The position numbers and the translations under genes were made by a program. A model generated the notes under the pieces. The model worked only from the letters and a program-made list of their open reading frames with translations. It ran no database searches and was not told the origin of the DNA. From Pseudomonas fluorescens (GTDB lineage: Bacteria > Pseudomonadota > Gammaproteobacteria > Pseudomonadales > Pseudomonadaceae): a stretch of 64,000 nt of DNA. Shown piece by piece: positions 32,756-42,280 of the stretch (within the stretch, counting starts at the first letter, position 1; every line of letters starts with the position of its first letter). Location of the stretch: contig NZ_JAGGOG010000011.1 of NCBI RefSeq assembly GCF_018614655.1, positions 62,001 to 126,000 of the forward strand, written 5' to 3'.

Positions 32756-33775
32756 ATGAACCTATCCCCCCTCAATCGCCGACGCTTCGAACGTTTCAAG
32801 GCCAACAAGCGCGGCTGGTGGTCGCTGTGGCTGTTTTTGATCCTGTTTGGCCTGAGCCTCGGCGCCGAGCTGATCGCCAACGATAAACCGCTGGCCGTGC
32901 ATTACGACGGCGACTGGTATTTCCCGGCGCTCAAGCGTTATCCGGAAACCACCTTCGGCGGCGAATTCCCTCTGGAAGCCAACTACAAGAGCCCGTATAT
33001 CCGCGAACTGCTCAAGGCCAAGGACGCCTGGACCCTGTGGGCGCCGATCCCCTTCAGCTACCAGAGCATCAACTACGATTTGAAAGTCCCGGCCCCTGCC
33101 CCCCCCTCCGCCGGCAACCTGCTGGGCACTGACGACCAGGGCCGTGACGTGCTCGCGCGGGTGATCTACGGCTTCCGGGTCTCGGTGTTGTTTGCCCTGA
33201 CCCTGACGGTGCTCAGCTCGATCATTGGGGTGATCGCCGGCGCCTTGCAGGGCTTCTATGGCGGCTGGGTGGACCTGGCCGGGCAACGCTTCCTGGAGAT
33301 CTGGTCCGGCTTGCCGGTGCTGTACTTGCTGATCATCCTTGCCAGTTTCGTACAGCCCAACTTCTGGTGGCTGCTGGGGATCATGCTGCTGTTTTCCTGG
33401 ATGAGCCTGGTGGACGTGGTGCGCGCCGAGTTCCTGCGCGGACGCAACCTGGAATATGTGCGGGCAGCCCGCGCCCTGGGAATGCAGAACGGTGCAATCA
33501 TGTTCCGCCATATCCTGCCCAATGCGATGGTCTCGACCATGACTTTCATGCCGTTCATCCTGACGGGTGCTATCGGCACTCTGACTGCCCTAGACTTCCT
33601 GGGATTTGGCCTGCCCGCCGGCTCCCCGTCCCTCGGCGAGCTGGTGGCCCAGGGCAAATCCAACCTGCAGGCGCCGTGGCTGGGCATGAGTGCCTTTGCC
33701 GTGTTGGCGATCATGTTGAGTTTGCTGGTGTTTATCGGCGAGTCCGCTCGCGATGCCTTCGACCCGAGGAAATGA
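32756..33775 (+). CDS. yejE: Oligopeptide ABC transporter permease YejE
   Basis: A 339-residue DppC-type permease. The N-terminal region has one span (RRRFERFKANKRGWWSLWLF onward) and a long periplasmic loop (about residues 45-130) typical of YejE. The transport domain follows with the coupling motif LEYVRAARALGMQNG. Start and previous stop are separated by one base, so translation is coupled with yejB. Confidence 0.95.
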   Translation: MNLSPLNRRRFERFKANKRGWWSLWLFLILFGLSLGAELIANDKPLAVHYDGDWYFPALKRYPETTFGGEFPLEANYKSPYIRELLKAKDAWTLWAPIPFSYQSINYDLKVPAPAPPSAGNLLGTDDQGRDVLARVIYGFRVSVLFALTLTVLSSIIGVIAGALQGFYGGWVDLAGQRFLEIWSGLPVLYLLIILASFVQPNFWWLLGIMLLFSWMSLVDVVRAEFLRGRNLEYVRAARALGMQNGAIMFRHILPNAMVSTMTFMPFILTGAIGTLTALDFLGFGLPAGSPSLGELVAQGKSNLQAPWLGMSAFAVLAIMLSLLVFIGESARDAFDPRK

Positions 33776-33776
33776 T

Positions 33777-35384
33777 ATGAATCAGGACAATCTGATCGAA
33801 GTCCGTGACCTCTCCGTCGAGTTCGTTGTGGGCACCAGCCACCAGCGTGTGGTGGAAAACGTCAGCTTTGATATCAAGCGCGGCGAGACCCTGGCATTGG
33901 TGGGCGAAAGTGGTTCCGGCAAGTCGGTAACCGCCCATTCGATCCTGCGCCTGCTGCCCTACCCGCTGGCGCGACATCCTTCGGGGACGATCCAGTACGC
34001 CAACCACGACCTGTTGACCCTGAAAGAAAAAACCATCCGGCATATTCGCGGCAACCGCATTGCGATGATCTTCCAGGAGCCGATGACCTCGTTGAACCCG
34101 CTGCACTCCATCGAGAAGCAGATCAACGAAGTGCTCAGCCTGCACAAGGGGCTGACGGGTAAAGTCGCCACCCAACGCACCCTGGAACTGCTGGAGCTGG
34201 TGGGCATTCCCGAGCCTCACAAACGTTTGAAAGCCCTGCCCCACGAATTGTCTGGCGGCCAGCGCCAGCGGGTGATGATCGCCATGGCCCTGGCCAACGA
34301 GCCGGAGCTGTTGATCGCCGACGAGCCGACCACAGCCCTCGACGTGACCGTACAGCTTAAAATCCTCGAACTGCTCAAGGAGTTGCAGGCCCGCCTGGGC
34401 ATGGCGCTGCTGCTGATCAGCCATGACTTGAACCTAGTGCGGCGCATCGCCCATCGGGTATGCGTGATGCAGCGCGGCTGTATTGTCGAGCAAGCCGAGT
34501 GCGAAACGCTGTTCCAGTCACCGCAGCACCCTTACACCCAGGAACTGCTGGCCGCCGAGCCCAGCGGCTTGCCGGCTACCAACGAGATTGGCCCGCCGTT
34601 GCTGGAAGTCGATGACCTGAAAGTCTGGTTCCCGATCAAGAAAGGGTTTTTGCGCAGCACCATTGATTACGTCAAGGCCGTGGATGGCATCAACTTCAGC
34701 CTGCCTCAGGGCCAGACCCTGGGCATCGTCGGTGAAAGCGGCTCTGGTAAGTCCACCTTGGGCCTGGCCATCCTGCGCCTGATCGGCAGCAAGGGCGGGA
34801 TTCGTTTCGAAGGGCACCAACTGGACCGCCTGAGCCAGCAGCAGGTCCGGCCGCTGCGCCGGGAAATGCAGGTGGTGTTCCAGGACCCGTTTGGCAGCCT
34901 GAGCCCGCGCATGTGCGTCAGCGAAATCGTCGGTGAAGGCCTGCGCATCCACAAAATGGGCAGCGCGGCCGAGCAAGAGGCGGCCATTATCGCCGCCCTC
35001 AAGGAAGTGGGCCTGGACCCGGAAACCCGCCATCGCTACCCCCATGAGTTTTCCGGCGGCCAGCGCCAACGTATCGCCATCGCCCGGGCCCTCGTGCTCA
35101 AGCCGCGGCTGATCCTGCTGGATGAACCGACCTCAGCCCTGGACCGCACCGTACAACGCCAGGTGGTGGAGCTGCTGCGCCACTTGCAGACCAAATACAA
35201 CCTGACCTACCTGTTCATCAGCCATGACCTGGCGGTGGTCAAGGCATTGAGTCACCAGTTGATGGTGGTCAAGCATGGGCAAGTGGTTGAGCAAGGCGAT
35301 GCCAAGGCGATCTTTGCCGATCCCCAGCATGCCTACACCCGGCAGTTGCTGGAGGCGGCGTTTTTGGTGCCAAGCCCCGCCTGA
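33777..35384 (+). CDS. yejF: Oligopeptide ABC transporter fused ATPase YejF
   Basis: A 535-residue protein with two ABC domains in tandem. Each domain has a Walker A (GESGSGKS, about residues 43 and 318), a signature (LSGGQRQRV and FSGGQRQRI) and a Walker B ([12 protein letters not shown] and [12 protein letters not shown]). This fusion is the hallmark of YejF-type transporters. The ATG follows the yejE stop by one base; an upstream in-frame ATG within yejE is less likely. The operon ends here, followed by a REP-like inverted repeat. Confidence 0.95.
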   Translation: MNQDNLIEVRDLSVEFVVGTSHQRVVENVSFDIKRGETLALVGESGSGKSVTAHSILRLLPYPLARHPSGTIQYANHDLLTLKEKTIRHIRGNRIAMIFQEPMTSLNPLHSIEKQINEVLSLHKGLTGKVATQRTLELLELVGIPEPHKRLKALPHELSGGQRQRVMIAMALANEPELLIADEPTTALDVTVQLKILELLKELQARLGMALLLISHDLNLVRRIAHRVCVMQRGCIVEQAECETLFQSPQHPYTQELLAAEPSGLPATNEIGPPLLEVDDLKVWFPIKKGFLRSTIDYVKAVDGINFSLPQGQTLGIVGESGSGKSTLGLAILRLIGSKGGIRFEGHQLDRLSQQQVRPLRREMQVVFQDPFGSLSPRMCVSEIVGEGLRIHKMGSAAEQEAAIIAALKEVGLDPETRHRYPHEFSGGQRQRIAIARALVLKPRLILLDEPTSALDRTVQRQVVELLRHLQTKYNLTYLFISHDLAVVKALSHQLMVVKHGQVVEQGDAKAIFADPQHAYTRQLLEAAFLVPSPA

Positions 35385-35398
35385 CCCCATCGCTGTCG

Positions 35399-35510
35399 AG
35401 CCCCGGCGAGGCTGCGTAGGGGCCAACACCGTTCTTCCTGATGGACTTTGGAAACGTCGGGTGTTTGGTTTTCTGTTTGTGGTGTGGCCTTACGTAGCCT
35501 TGCCGGGGCT
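35399..35510. repeat. Imperfect inverted repeat, probable decayed REPIN
   Basis: AGCCCCGGCGAGGCTGCGTA on the left and TACGTAGCCTTGCCGGGGCT on the right are imperfect inverse complements, with about 70 bases between. The arms differ from the other REP families in this window. It lies 15 bases after yejF and separates the conserved yej block from the iron-uptake genes. Confidence 0.6.
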
Positions 35511-35570
35511 GGGCAACGGCTACGGTGTGCTTACGTCGGACCAACCCGTTGAGCCGACACTTGTGCAAAA

Positions 35571-35589
35571 GCAAACCAATATCATTTGC
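35571..35589 (+). promoter_or_regulatory. Fur box upstream of the FecI-type sigma gene
   Basis: GCAAACCAATATCATTTGC is a 19-base site whose outer halves GCAAA/TTTGC are palindromic. It matches the pseudomonad form GCAAATGATAATCATTTGC at 15 of 19 positions. It lies 65 bases before the sigma factor ATG, consistent with iron-repressed transcription. Confidence 0.65.
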
Positions 35590-35653
35590 ACTGCCTCTGC
35601 CCCTTTGCTTTAATCGCGACCAATTCCTATTTACACCAAGGCTTGCGGGCTGG

Positions 35654-36184
35654 ATGGCTATTGTGTCGACCTCACCTACCTCTTTCAGCCACCTCTATGG
35701 CACCCACCATTCCTGGCTGCTCGGGTTGTTGCGTCGGCGCCTGAGCAACCGCTGGGATGCGGCCGACCTGGCCCACGATACCTTTATTCGCGTACTCAAG
35801 CGTCCGCCCGAGGCCGCCGATGCCTTGCGCGAGCGCTCCTACCTGGCAACCATCGCCCGTGGCCTGTGCATTGATCACTGGCGTCGACGGCAACTGGAGC
35901 AAGCCTGGTTGCAGACCCTCGCAGCACGACCTGAAGCCTTGCAGCCGTCCCCGGAACAACGGGCAATTATCGTCGAGACCCTGTACGAAGTGGACGCCAT
36001 GCTGGCGCGCCTGCCGAGGAAGGTCAGCGAGGCATTCCTGCTGGCACAGCTGCAGGGCATGCCCTACAAGCAAATCGCGACCCAGCTCGGCGTTTGTGAG
36101 CGCATGGTGAAAAAGTACCTGGCACAAGCCTTATTGCATTGTGCCGTGCTGGAAGCCGAACTCGACGGGCTACTGGTGGAATGA
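35654..36184 (+). CDS. ECF sigma factor, FecI-like (iron starvation)
   Basis: A 176-residue ECF sigma factor. Region 2 is visible in HHSWLLGLLRRRLSNRWDAA and DLAHDTFIRVL (the typical WDAADLAHDTFIRVL), and region 4 in LPRKVSEAFLLAQLQGMPYK, then QIATQLGVCERMVKKYL. It directs transcription of the neighbouring receptor gene after cell-surface signalling. The ATG at 35654 gives the usual length; longer in-frame starts overlap the Fur box. Its stop overlaps the fecR start (ATGA), so the two are translationally coupled. Confidence 0.93.
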   Translation: MAIVSTSPTSFSHLYGTHHSWLLGLLRRRLSNRWDAADLAHDTFIRVLKRPPEAADALRERSYLATIARGLCIDHWRRRQLEQAWLQTLAARPEALQPSPEQRAIIVETLYEVDAMLARLPRKVSEAFLLAQLQGMPYKQIATQLGVCERMVKKYLAQALLHCAVLEAELDGLLVE

Positions 36185-37149
36185 ACACTCCAGGCAAACT
36201 CAGTCATTCAAGCCTGCAACAGGCTGCCCAATGGTACGTGCGCCTGCAAGATCAGCAGGCCTGCGCCCAGGAACAACAGCGCTGGCAAACCTGGCTGGGA
36301 CAAAGCTGTGAACACCAGGCCGCCTGGCGTTATGTGGAGCGCGTCAGCCAACGCTTTGTACCGCTGGCCGAAGAGGCCCACGGTGCCAGTCGTGCATTGC
36401 GCAGTTCTCGGCGCCAGACCCTCAAGACGCTGCTGGTGCTGTGTTCCGGCACGGCATTGGGCTGGGGCACCTGGCGCAACACCGCTTTGCCCAAACTGAT
36501 GGGCGGCTTGAACGCCGACTATGCCACCCCCCAGGGCGAAACACGCGAAGCACTGCTGGCTGACGGCAGTCATCTGTGGCTCAACGCATTGAGCGCCCTG
36601 GATGTGCGCTTCGACAGCCAGCAACGCCTGCTGCATCTGCGCTTCGGAGAGGTGCTGATCGAGACCGCCAAGGAGGCGAGCCGCCCGTTTCGGGTGGAGA
36701 CCAAACAAGGCTCGATGCGAGCCTTGGGTACTCGCTTCAGCGTTTTGCAGGAGGGGGAGCGTACCGTTCTCAACGTATTTGAAGGCCGGGTCGAGGTACG
36801 CACTGCCGTCAGCCAGCAAACACAGATTATTGAAGCCGGGCATCAGGTGACATTCACCGCCAATGCACTGGCTCCTGCAGCACCGGCGTCAGCCAGCCGC
36901 GAGGCCTGGAGCCGTGGGGTGCTGCTGGCAGACAACCTGCCCCTGGGCCAATTGATTGGCGAACTGAACCGCTACCGCCCCGGCCACCTGGGGTGTGATC
37001 CGGCGGTGGCGCAGTTGGCGGTAATGGGCTCGTTCCCCCTCAAAGACAGCGATCATGCCTTGCTCCTGCTGGAAGCGGCTTTGCCCATCAAGGTGGAAAG
37101 GCTCCTGCCTTGGTGGGTCACGGTCAGTCCGAAAACCTTATCGGTCTGA
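36181..37149 (+). CDS. FecR-like anti-sigma factor / signal transducer
   Basis: A 322-residue inner-membrane regulator. The cytoplasmic N-terminal domain (DUF4880-type, AAQWYVRLQD and WLGQSCEHQAAWRYVE) binds the sigma factor. One span follows (LLVLCSGTALGWGTW, residues 84-98), then the periplasmic FecR domain (YATPQGETREALLADGS, FRVETKQGSMRALGTRFSV). The periplasmic domain receives the signal from the receptor's N-terminal domain. The start overlaps the sigma gene stop. Confidence 0.93.
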   Translation: MNTPGKLSHSSLQQAAQWYVRLQDQQACAQEQQRWQTWLGQSCEHQAAWRYVERVSQRFVPLAEEAHGASRALRSSRRQTLKTLLVLCSGTALGWGTWRNTALPKLMGGLNADYATPQGETREALLADGSHLWLNALSALDVRFDSQQRLLHLRFGEVLIETAKEASRPFRVETKQGSMRALGTRFSVLQEGERTVLNVFEGRVEVRTAVSQQTQIIEAGHQVTFTANALAPAAPASASREAWSRGVLLADNLPLGQLIGELNRYRPGHLGCDPAVAQLAVMGSFPLKDSDHALLLLEAALPIKVERLLPWWVTVSPKTLSV

Positions 37150-37246
37150 TTTTTTTAAACCACCGGTTCCCTTTTCAAAGTCTCGTTCGGTTAACCCTTC
37201 AGACGCTTTCACATTCGCCGAACGACTTGATCCAAAGGGAACCTCC

Positions 37247-39715
37247 ATGTCGCAACCCGCTCGTTTCGCTCTGCGCCCATTGACGCTGGCCATCACTGCC
37301 ACCCTGCTCGGCTTCGGCGCGTTCAACGTGCAAGCCGCCGAGACGCCATCGATGCAAGAAGCTTCCCGAAGCTACAACATCGCAGGCGGATCGCTGGTCA
37401 GTGTGCTGAACCGCTTCGCCGAGCAATCCGGTATTTTCATCGCCGGCCACAACAGCCTGGCCACCGGAAAAACCAGCCAGGGCCTCAATGGCAGCTACAC
37501 CCCGGCCAGCGGTTTGCAACGCCTGTTGCAAGGTAGCGGCTTGCAGGCCTTACCCCAAGGCAACAATGGCTACGTATTGGAGCTGACACCTGCAAGTACC
37601 GGCGCCCTGGAGTTGGGCGCCACTACCATTTCCGGTGAGGGCCTGGGCGCCACCACCGAAGACAGCCATTCCTACACCACCGGTTCGATGTCCTCAGCCA
37701 CGGGCTTGCCCTTGTCGATCCGCGAAACGCCGCAATCGGTCACGGTCATCACCCGCCAGCAAATGGACGACCAGGGCTCCAACACCATCGCCGACACCTT
37801 GCGCCGCGCGCCTGGCGTCAGCGTGCAGAACTACGACAGCGAACGCTGGGAGTTTTCCAGCCGCGGCCTGCCGATCACCAACTTCCAGTACGACGGCGTC
37901 AACTCAACCTACGACGGCGTGTATGACTACGGCCAGACCAGCACCGACATGGCGGTCTACGATCACCTGGAAATCATCAAAGGCTCCTCAGGTTTGTTGA
38001 CCGGCTCCGGCGACCCCTCGGCCACCGTCAATTTGATCCGAAAAAAACCTACCCGGGATTTCAAGGCGTCAGTCACGCAGACGTTCGGTTCATGGGACAA
38101 CTACCGCACCGAAGGCGATATCTCCGGGCCACTGACCGAGTCGGGGAATGTGCGCGGGCGCTTCGTGGGTGTTTACCAGGACCGCCAGTCCTACCTCGAT
38201 CATTACCAGAACACCAAGGACATCGCCTACGGCATCCTCGAAGCCGACCTCACGCCGGACACATTGCTGACCGTTGGCATCGACCAACAGGACACCCGTT
38301 CCCGAGGTGCCAGCTGGACCGGTTTCCCGATGTATTTCAGCAACGGCTCACGGACGGACTTCTCGCGCTCGTTCAACCCGGCCGCCGACTGGAGCCGCCG
38401 CGACTTCCAGAACCAGACGCTCTTTGCCTCCGTGCAGCAGCAACTGGCCAATGACTGGTCATTGAAAGTCAGTCTCGACCGCAAGCGCAGCCAACATGAC
38501 ACCTTGCTGGCCTCCGCCAGTGGCGGCAATCCGGACCCGGTCACAGGGGACGGCATGTACATGTTCATGGGCAAGTACATAGGCGACCAGGTGCAGAACA
38601 CCCTGGACGTCAACCTCAATGGCCCGTTCAGCCTCTTTGGCCGCGAGCACGAGTTGATCATGGGCTTTATGGCCACCCGTTCGAAACAGGATATTCCGGT
38701 CTACGGCTCGATCTACCCGCCGGTGGGCGGCAGCATCTACAACTGGCGTGGGGAATACGCCAAGCCCGATATCCCGCGCAGTGGCCAGAACGACATTGTC
38801 CAACGCCAGACCGGTGCCTACCTGGCCACCCGCCTGAAGCCGACCGATGATCTGTCGGTCATTCTCGGCACCCGGATCAGTCACTTCAGTGGCACCGACA
38901 AGACTGACTTCTATGACCCAGCCAAAATCGACAACCACACGACCTACCGCCAAAGTGGTGTGGTCACGCCCTACGCCGGTATCGTCTACGACCTCAACGA
39001 CATCTGGTCGGTGTATACCAGCTACACCAAGATCTACAAACCGCAGTCGAGCAAGGACGCCAGTGGCAAGCTGCTCGACCCGGTCGAGGGCGACACCTAC
39101 GAGGCCGGGCTCAAGGCGGCATTTTTCGATGGCCGCCTGAATGCCAGTTTCGCGGCGTTCCGCATCGAACAGGACAACGTGGCCCAGTACGTTTCCGGCT
39201 TTGAAACCGACTCGATCTATCGCCCGATTGCCGGCGCCACCACCAAAGGTTTTGAAGTGGAGCTGGCAGGTGAAGTGCTGGACGGCTGGAATGTCTCGGC
39301 AGGCTACACCTACCAGCACACCCGCGACGCCAATGACGACTACGTCTACAGCTCGGTACTGCAAACCACTACCCCGCAGCAAGTGGTGCGCCTGTTCAAC
39401 GCCTATCGCCTGCCAGGCGCCCTGGAGAAGATGACAGTGGGCGCCGGGGTAAACTGGCAAAGCGAGTTCTTCGGCAATGTGTTCCAGCCAGACCCCAATG
39501 ATACGGTCAACTTCGGCCACAACTCGCGCATCACCCAGGACAGCTACTACCTGGTGGACTTGATGGCGCGCTACCGCTTCAACGATCACCTCAGCACAAC
39601 GCTGAACGTGAAGAACCTGTTCGACAAGAAGTACTACACGGGCTTGGGCAATTTCGGCACCGGGTTCTATGGCGAACCGCGTAGCTTGCAACTGGCCACC
39701 AAATGGGACTTCTGA
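37247..39715 (+). CDS. TonB-dependent siderophore receptor with signalling domain
   Basis: Outer-membrane ferric-siderophore receptor of the FpvA/FhuE type, 822 residues. The signal peptide is followed by a secretin/TonB short N-terminal signalling domain (about residues 42-95), a plug (IRETPQSVTVITRQQMDDQG), and a 22-strand barrel ending in aromatic Phe (ATKWDF). The signalling domain explains the linked FecI and FecR genes: binding of the siderophore activates the sigma factor. Which siderophore is taken up is not clear; no biosynthesis genes are nearby. The ATG at 37247 is chosen for the signal peptide. Confidence 0.93.
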   Translation: MSQPARFALRPLTLAITATLLGFGAFNVQAAETPSMQEASRSYNIAGGSLVSVLNRFAEQSGIFIAGHNSLATGKTSQGLNGSYTPASGLQRLLQGSGLQALPQGNNGYVLELTPASTGALELGATTISGEGLGATTEDSHSYTTGSMSSATGLPLSIRETPQSVTVITRQQMDDQGSNTIADTLRRAPGVSVQNYDSERWEFSSRGLPITNFQYDGVNSTYDGVYDYGQTSTDMAVYDHLEIIKGSSGLLTGSGDPSATVNLIRKKPTRDFKASVTQTFGSWDNYRTEGDISGPLTESGNVRGRFVGVYQDRQSYLDHYQNTKDIAYGILEADLTPDTLLTVGIDQQDTRSRGASWTGFPMYFSNGSRTDFSRSFNPAADWSRRDFQNQTLFASVQQQLANDWSLKVSLDRKRSQHDTLLASASGGNPDPVTGDGMYMFMGKYIGDQVQNTLDVNLNGPFSLFGREHELIMGFMATRSKQDIPVYGSIYPPVGGSIYNWRGEYAKPDIPRSGQNDIVQRQTGAYLATRLKPTDDLSVILGTRISHFSGTDKTDFYDPAKIDNHTTYRQSGVVTPYAGIVYDLNDIWSVYTSYTKIYKPQSSKDASGKLLDPVEGDTYEAGLKAAFFDGRLNASFAAFRIEQDNVAQYVSGFETDSIYRPIAGATTKGFEVELAGEVLDGWNVSAGYTYQHTRDANDDYVYSSVLQTTTPQQVVRLFNAYRLPGALEKMTVGAGVNWQSEFFGNVFQPDPNDTVNFGHNSRITQDSYYLVDLMARYRFNDHLSTTLNVKNLFDKKYYTGLGNFGTGFYGEPRSLQLATKWDF

Positions 39716-39791
39716 ACTGAGGCCTGTGGCGATTGCGCACAGCACTGTGTAATGATCGGGGCTTGATCTTGCGTGAAAGGGAGTCACAGAC

Positions 39792-40625
39792 ATGTCGCTG
39801 AACGCCACGGACCACCTTTCACACTCGCCGCTTTTCTGGCGTGATGACAAGCTGCCGTTCATCGAAGCGCGAACCATCGCCGATGGGCGCAAGGTCTGTT
39901 ACACGCGCCATTCCCACGAGCACTTCTCCATTGGCGCGATCACTGCCGGGCAAAGCCTGTATCTACACGGCCCGGACACGTTCCAGATCAGCGCCGGTAC
40001 CGTGGTATTGATGAACCCTGGTGACGTTCATGCCTGCAATCCCCTTTACGACCAGCCCTGGTCCTATCACATGCTGTACATCGACACGCCATGGCTGATC
40101 GACCTGCAGCACCAGTTGGGTTTCAGTACCGACCTGGGATTTCGTCCCTTCACGACCACCCACACCCAGGACAGCGTGTTGTATGCCGGGCTGGCCGAGC
40201 TGTATCCGCTATTGGTGGACGAGCAGGCCGAGCACCTGCAAAAGCAGAGTGCCATCGTGAGTTTCTTCACTGAGGTGCAACAGCGTCTGAACCCGGCGCA
40301 GACGGTGGTACGTGAGGTCAATCACAAGCTGGAACGGGCTGCCGAGTACATTCGCGAGCACTGTACCGAGGCGTTGAAGCTCGAAGATATTTGCCTGGCG
40401 GCAGAGCTGTCGCCGTCCTACCTGATCCGCGCGTTCAAGCAGTATTACGGCATGACGCCCCATGCGTTCCTGGTCAACCGGCGGATCCAGTTTGCCCGCA
40501 CCCAACTGCGCAGCGGCCAGTTGATCGCCGACGTTGCACTGGCGGCCGGCTTCGCTGATCAGGCGCACTTCCAGCGCACCTTCAAACAACACTTCGCCGC
40601 TACGCCAGGGCAATATCGCAGCTGA
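39792..40625 (+). CDS. AraC family regulator with N-terminal cupin-type sensor
   Basis: A 277-residue AraC protein. The N-terminal half has an AraC-binding cupin pattern (TRHSHEHFSIGAITAGQSLY, then VLMNPGDVHACNP) and the C-terminal half a double helix-turn-helix (LEDICLAAELSPSYLIRAFK and DVALAAGFADQAHFQRTFK). GGGAG lies 12 bases before the ATG. It is tail-to-tail with the LysE-family exporter (2 bases between stops). AraC and LysE genes are often paired, with the regulator sensing an amino acid (inference). Confidence 0.88.
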   Translation: MSLNATDHLSHSPLFWRDDKLPFIEARTIADGRKVCYTRHSHEHFSIGAITAGQSLYLHGPDTFQISAGTVVLMNPGDVHACNPLYDQPWSYHMLYIDTPWLIDLQHQLGFSTDLGFRPFTTTHTQDSVLYAGLAELYPLLVDEQAEHLQKQSAIVSFFTEVQQRLNPAQTVVREVNHKLERAAEYIREHCTEALKLEDICLAAELSPSYLIRAFKQYYGMTPHAFLVNRRIQFARTQLRSGQLIADVALAAGFADQAHFQRTFKQHFAATPGQYRS

Positions 40626-40626
40626 T

Positions 40627-41214
40627 TCAAGCCAGCAGCAGATACCCAACACTGGCCACCAGCAAGGCTGCCATCGACCGATTGAACAGGCGCACGCCTT
40701 GAGGATTGTTCAGGTAGCGCCGCAGGAACGTCCCGGCATAAGCCCAGCACGCCACCGACAAGTAGCAAATGACCAGGTAGATCACTGCAAACAGCCAAAC
40801 CTGTTGCGCATCTCCATCAGCTACAAACAACCCCATGCCCGCCACACAGGCCAGCCATGCTTTGGGATTGAGCCACTGCATGACCGCGCCGTAGAGCATC
40901 GAGGGCGCGGTCGCCGTTCCTTCGGCCTCCAGCCGCCCATCATCGACTGCCAACTTGTAGGCCATGTACAGCAGGAACGCCACGCCACCCCATTGGATCA
41001 ACTGGGTCAGCAGCGGCCAGCGTATCAGCACCTCATGCAGCCCCAGGCCAATCAGTACCAGCAACAGGGTGAACCCCAGGGCGGCCCCGGCCACATGCTT
41101 CTGACTGGCACCAAAACCAAAGCGCGCCCCCGAACTCAAGGCCACCACATTCACCGGTCCTGGCGTAATCGAAGTGGCCAGGGCGAAGGCGGCCATGGAG
41201 AGTATCAAGCTCAT
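40627..41214 (-). CDS. LysE/RhtB family amino acid exporter
   Basis: A 195-residue inner-membrane protein with about six spans. The family signature near the N-terminus is ATSITPGPVNVVALSSGARF, with FGFGASQKHVAG and the later LNPKAWLACVAGMGLF motif. Members export basic or neutral amino acids or homoserine lactones; the specific substrate is not evident. Its stop lies 2 bases from that of the convergent AraC gene, which may control it. Confidence 0.9.
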   Translation of the reverse strand: MSLILSMAAFALATSITPGPVNVVALSSGARFGFGASQKHVAGAALGFTLLLVLIGLGLHEVLIRWPLLTQLIQWGGVAFLLYMAYKLAVDDGRLEAEGTATAPSMLYGAVMQWLNPKAWLACVAGMGLFVADGDAQQVWLFAVIYLVICYLSVACWAYAGTFLRRYLNNPQGVRLFNRSMAALLVASVGYLLLA

Positions 41215-41296
41215 TGCGGTTCCCTTTTTGTTCTGACGATTGGAGTGGGGACCACGGTAAAGCGCCGCCTGAGGCGCGTATTGAAGAAAATGCCCC

Positions 41297-42007
41297 TCAC
41301 TCCCCCGTCATCCGCTCCAGGCTGTTACTCAAATGCAGCAGCATCGCCGCCCTGGCCGCGTCCGGGTCCTGGCGACGGATGGCCTTGAGGATGGCCTCGT
41401 GTTCCAGGTTCGCCAGTTGCCCCAATTTCATCAGGTCTGCATCGCCACGCTCCTGGGCATTGATCCGCGTACGAGGGATCACTGAGTTGCCCAGGTGATA
41501 GATCACATCGGTGAAATAGGTATTGCCGGTAGCCTGGGCGATCAGTCGATGAAAGCGCACGTCGGGCTCGACGCTGCCGTCGTTGTTGGCCAGCGAGTCC
41601 TGGTAATCGTCCAGGGCCTGGCGCATCTGTTGCAGTTGTTGATCAGTACGGCGCAGCGCCGCCAGGGCCGCGGCCTGGGTTTCCAGCCCCAGACGCAACT
41701 CCAGGATGCCGCGCACGCTGACGGCCGTGTCGTGGGTCAGGTGCAAGCCCTGGCGCTCGTCCCGCGCCAGCACGAAGGTGCCCACGCCGTGACGGGTTTC
41801 CACCAGCCCCGCCGCCTGCAACTTGGAAATCGCTTCACGCACCACCGTGCGACTGACGCCGTATTCGCCGACGATAGCCGACTCGGATGGCAGCTTTTCC
41901 CCCGGCACCATCTGCCCCAGAAGGATGCGCTGGGTCAGCGCCGTAACGATGTCATGGGCCAGGCCCGGGGAGCGCTTGCGAATAAGGGTGCCGCTTTCGT
42001 TTTGCAT
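41297..42007 (-). CDS. GntR family regulator (FadR subfamily), likely of glucarate genes
   Basis: A 236-residue repressor. The N-terminal winged helix (MVPGEKLPSESAIVGEYGVS, then RTVVREAISKLQAAGLVET) is followed by an all-helical FCD ligand domain with DVRFHRLIAQATGN and NLEHEAILKAIRRQDPDAAR. It is divergent from the MFS-gudD pair, with a TTGTATGACAA site in the gap, so it most likely represses those genes until glucarate or galactarate is present (inference from context). Confidence 0.9.
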   Translation of the reverse strand: MQNESGTLIRKRSPGLAHDIVTALTQRILLGQMVPGEKLPSESAIVGEYGVSRTVVREAISKLQAAGLVETRHGVGTFVLARDERQGLHLTHDTAVSVRGILELRLGLETQAAALAALRRTDQQLQQMRQALDDYQDSLANNDGSVEPDVRFHRLIAQATGNTYFTDVIYHLGNSVIPRTRINAQERGDADLMKLGQLANLEHEAILKAIRRQDPDAARAAMLLHLSNSLERMTGE

Positions 42008-42072
42008 CGGGACGTCCGGTCGAGAGTGCCCGCCAATACTAGCATTCCCACGGACCCGCGACAGCGCCTATC

Positions 42073-42083
42073 TTGTATGACAA
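42073..42083 (+). promoter_or_regulatory. Candidate GntR/FadR-type operator
   Basis: TTGTATGACAA at 42073-42083 is a palindrome-like half-site arrangement of the FadR-subfamily form. Related sequence AGTTGTATGATG and AGTTGTCAGACA occurs at 42195-42225. They lie between the divergent regulator and the MFS transporter gene. Confidence 0.5.
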
Positions 42084-42280
42084 CTAATAAATAGATTCAC
42101 CCTCTCGGATCAGCACCCGTGGCTCGATAAGCGCAAACAACCCCGCAATACCGAAGAAATCTACTCATAAGGGGATTGCCACCTTCAAAAATCAAGTTGT
42201 ATGATGCCTATCAAGTTGTCAGACATCTCGGACAGCCAAACACATCCCCGCACAACAATAATCAGTGGGAGTTTTGCCTC

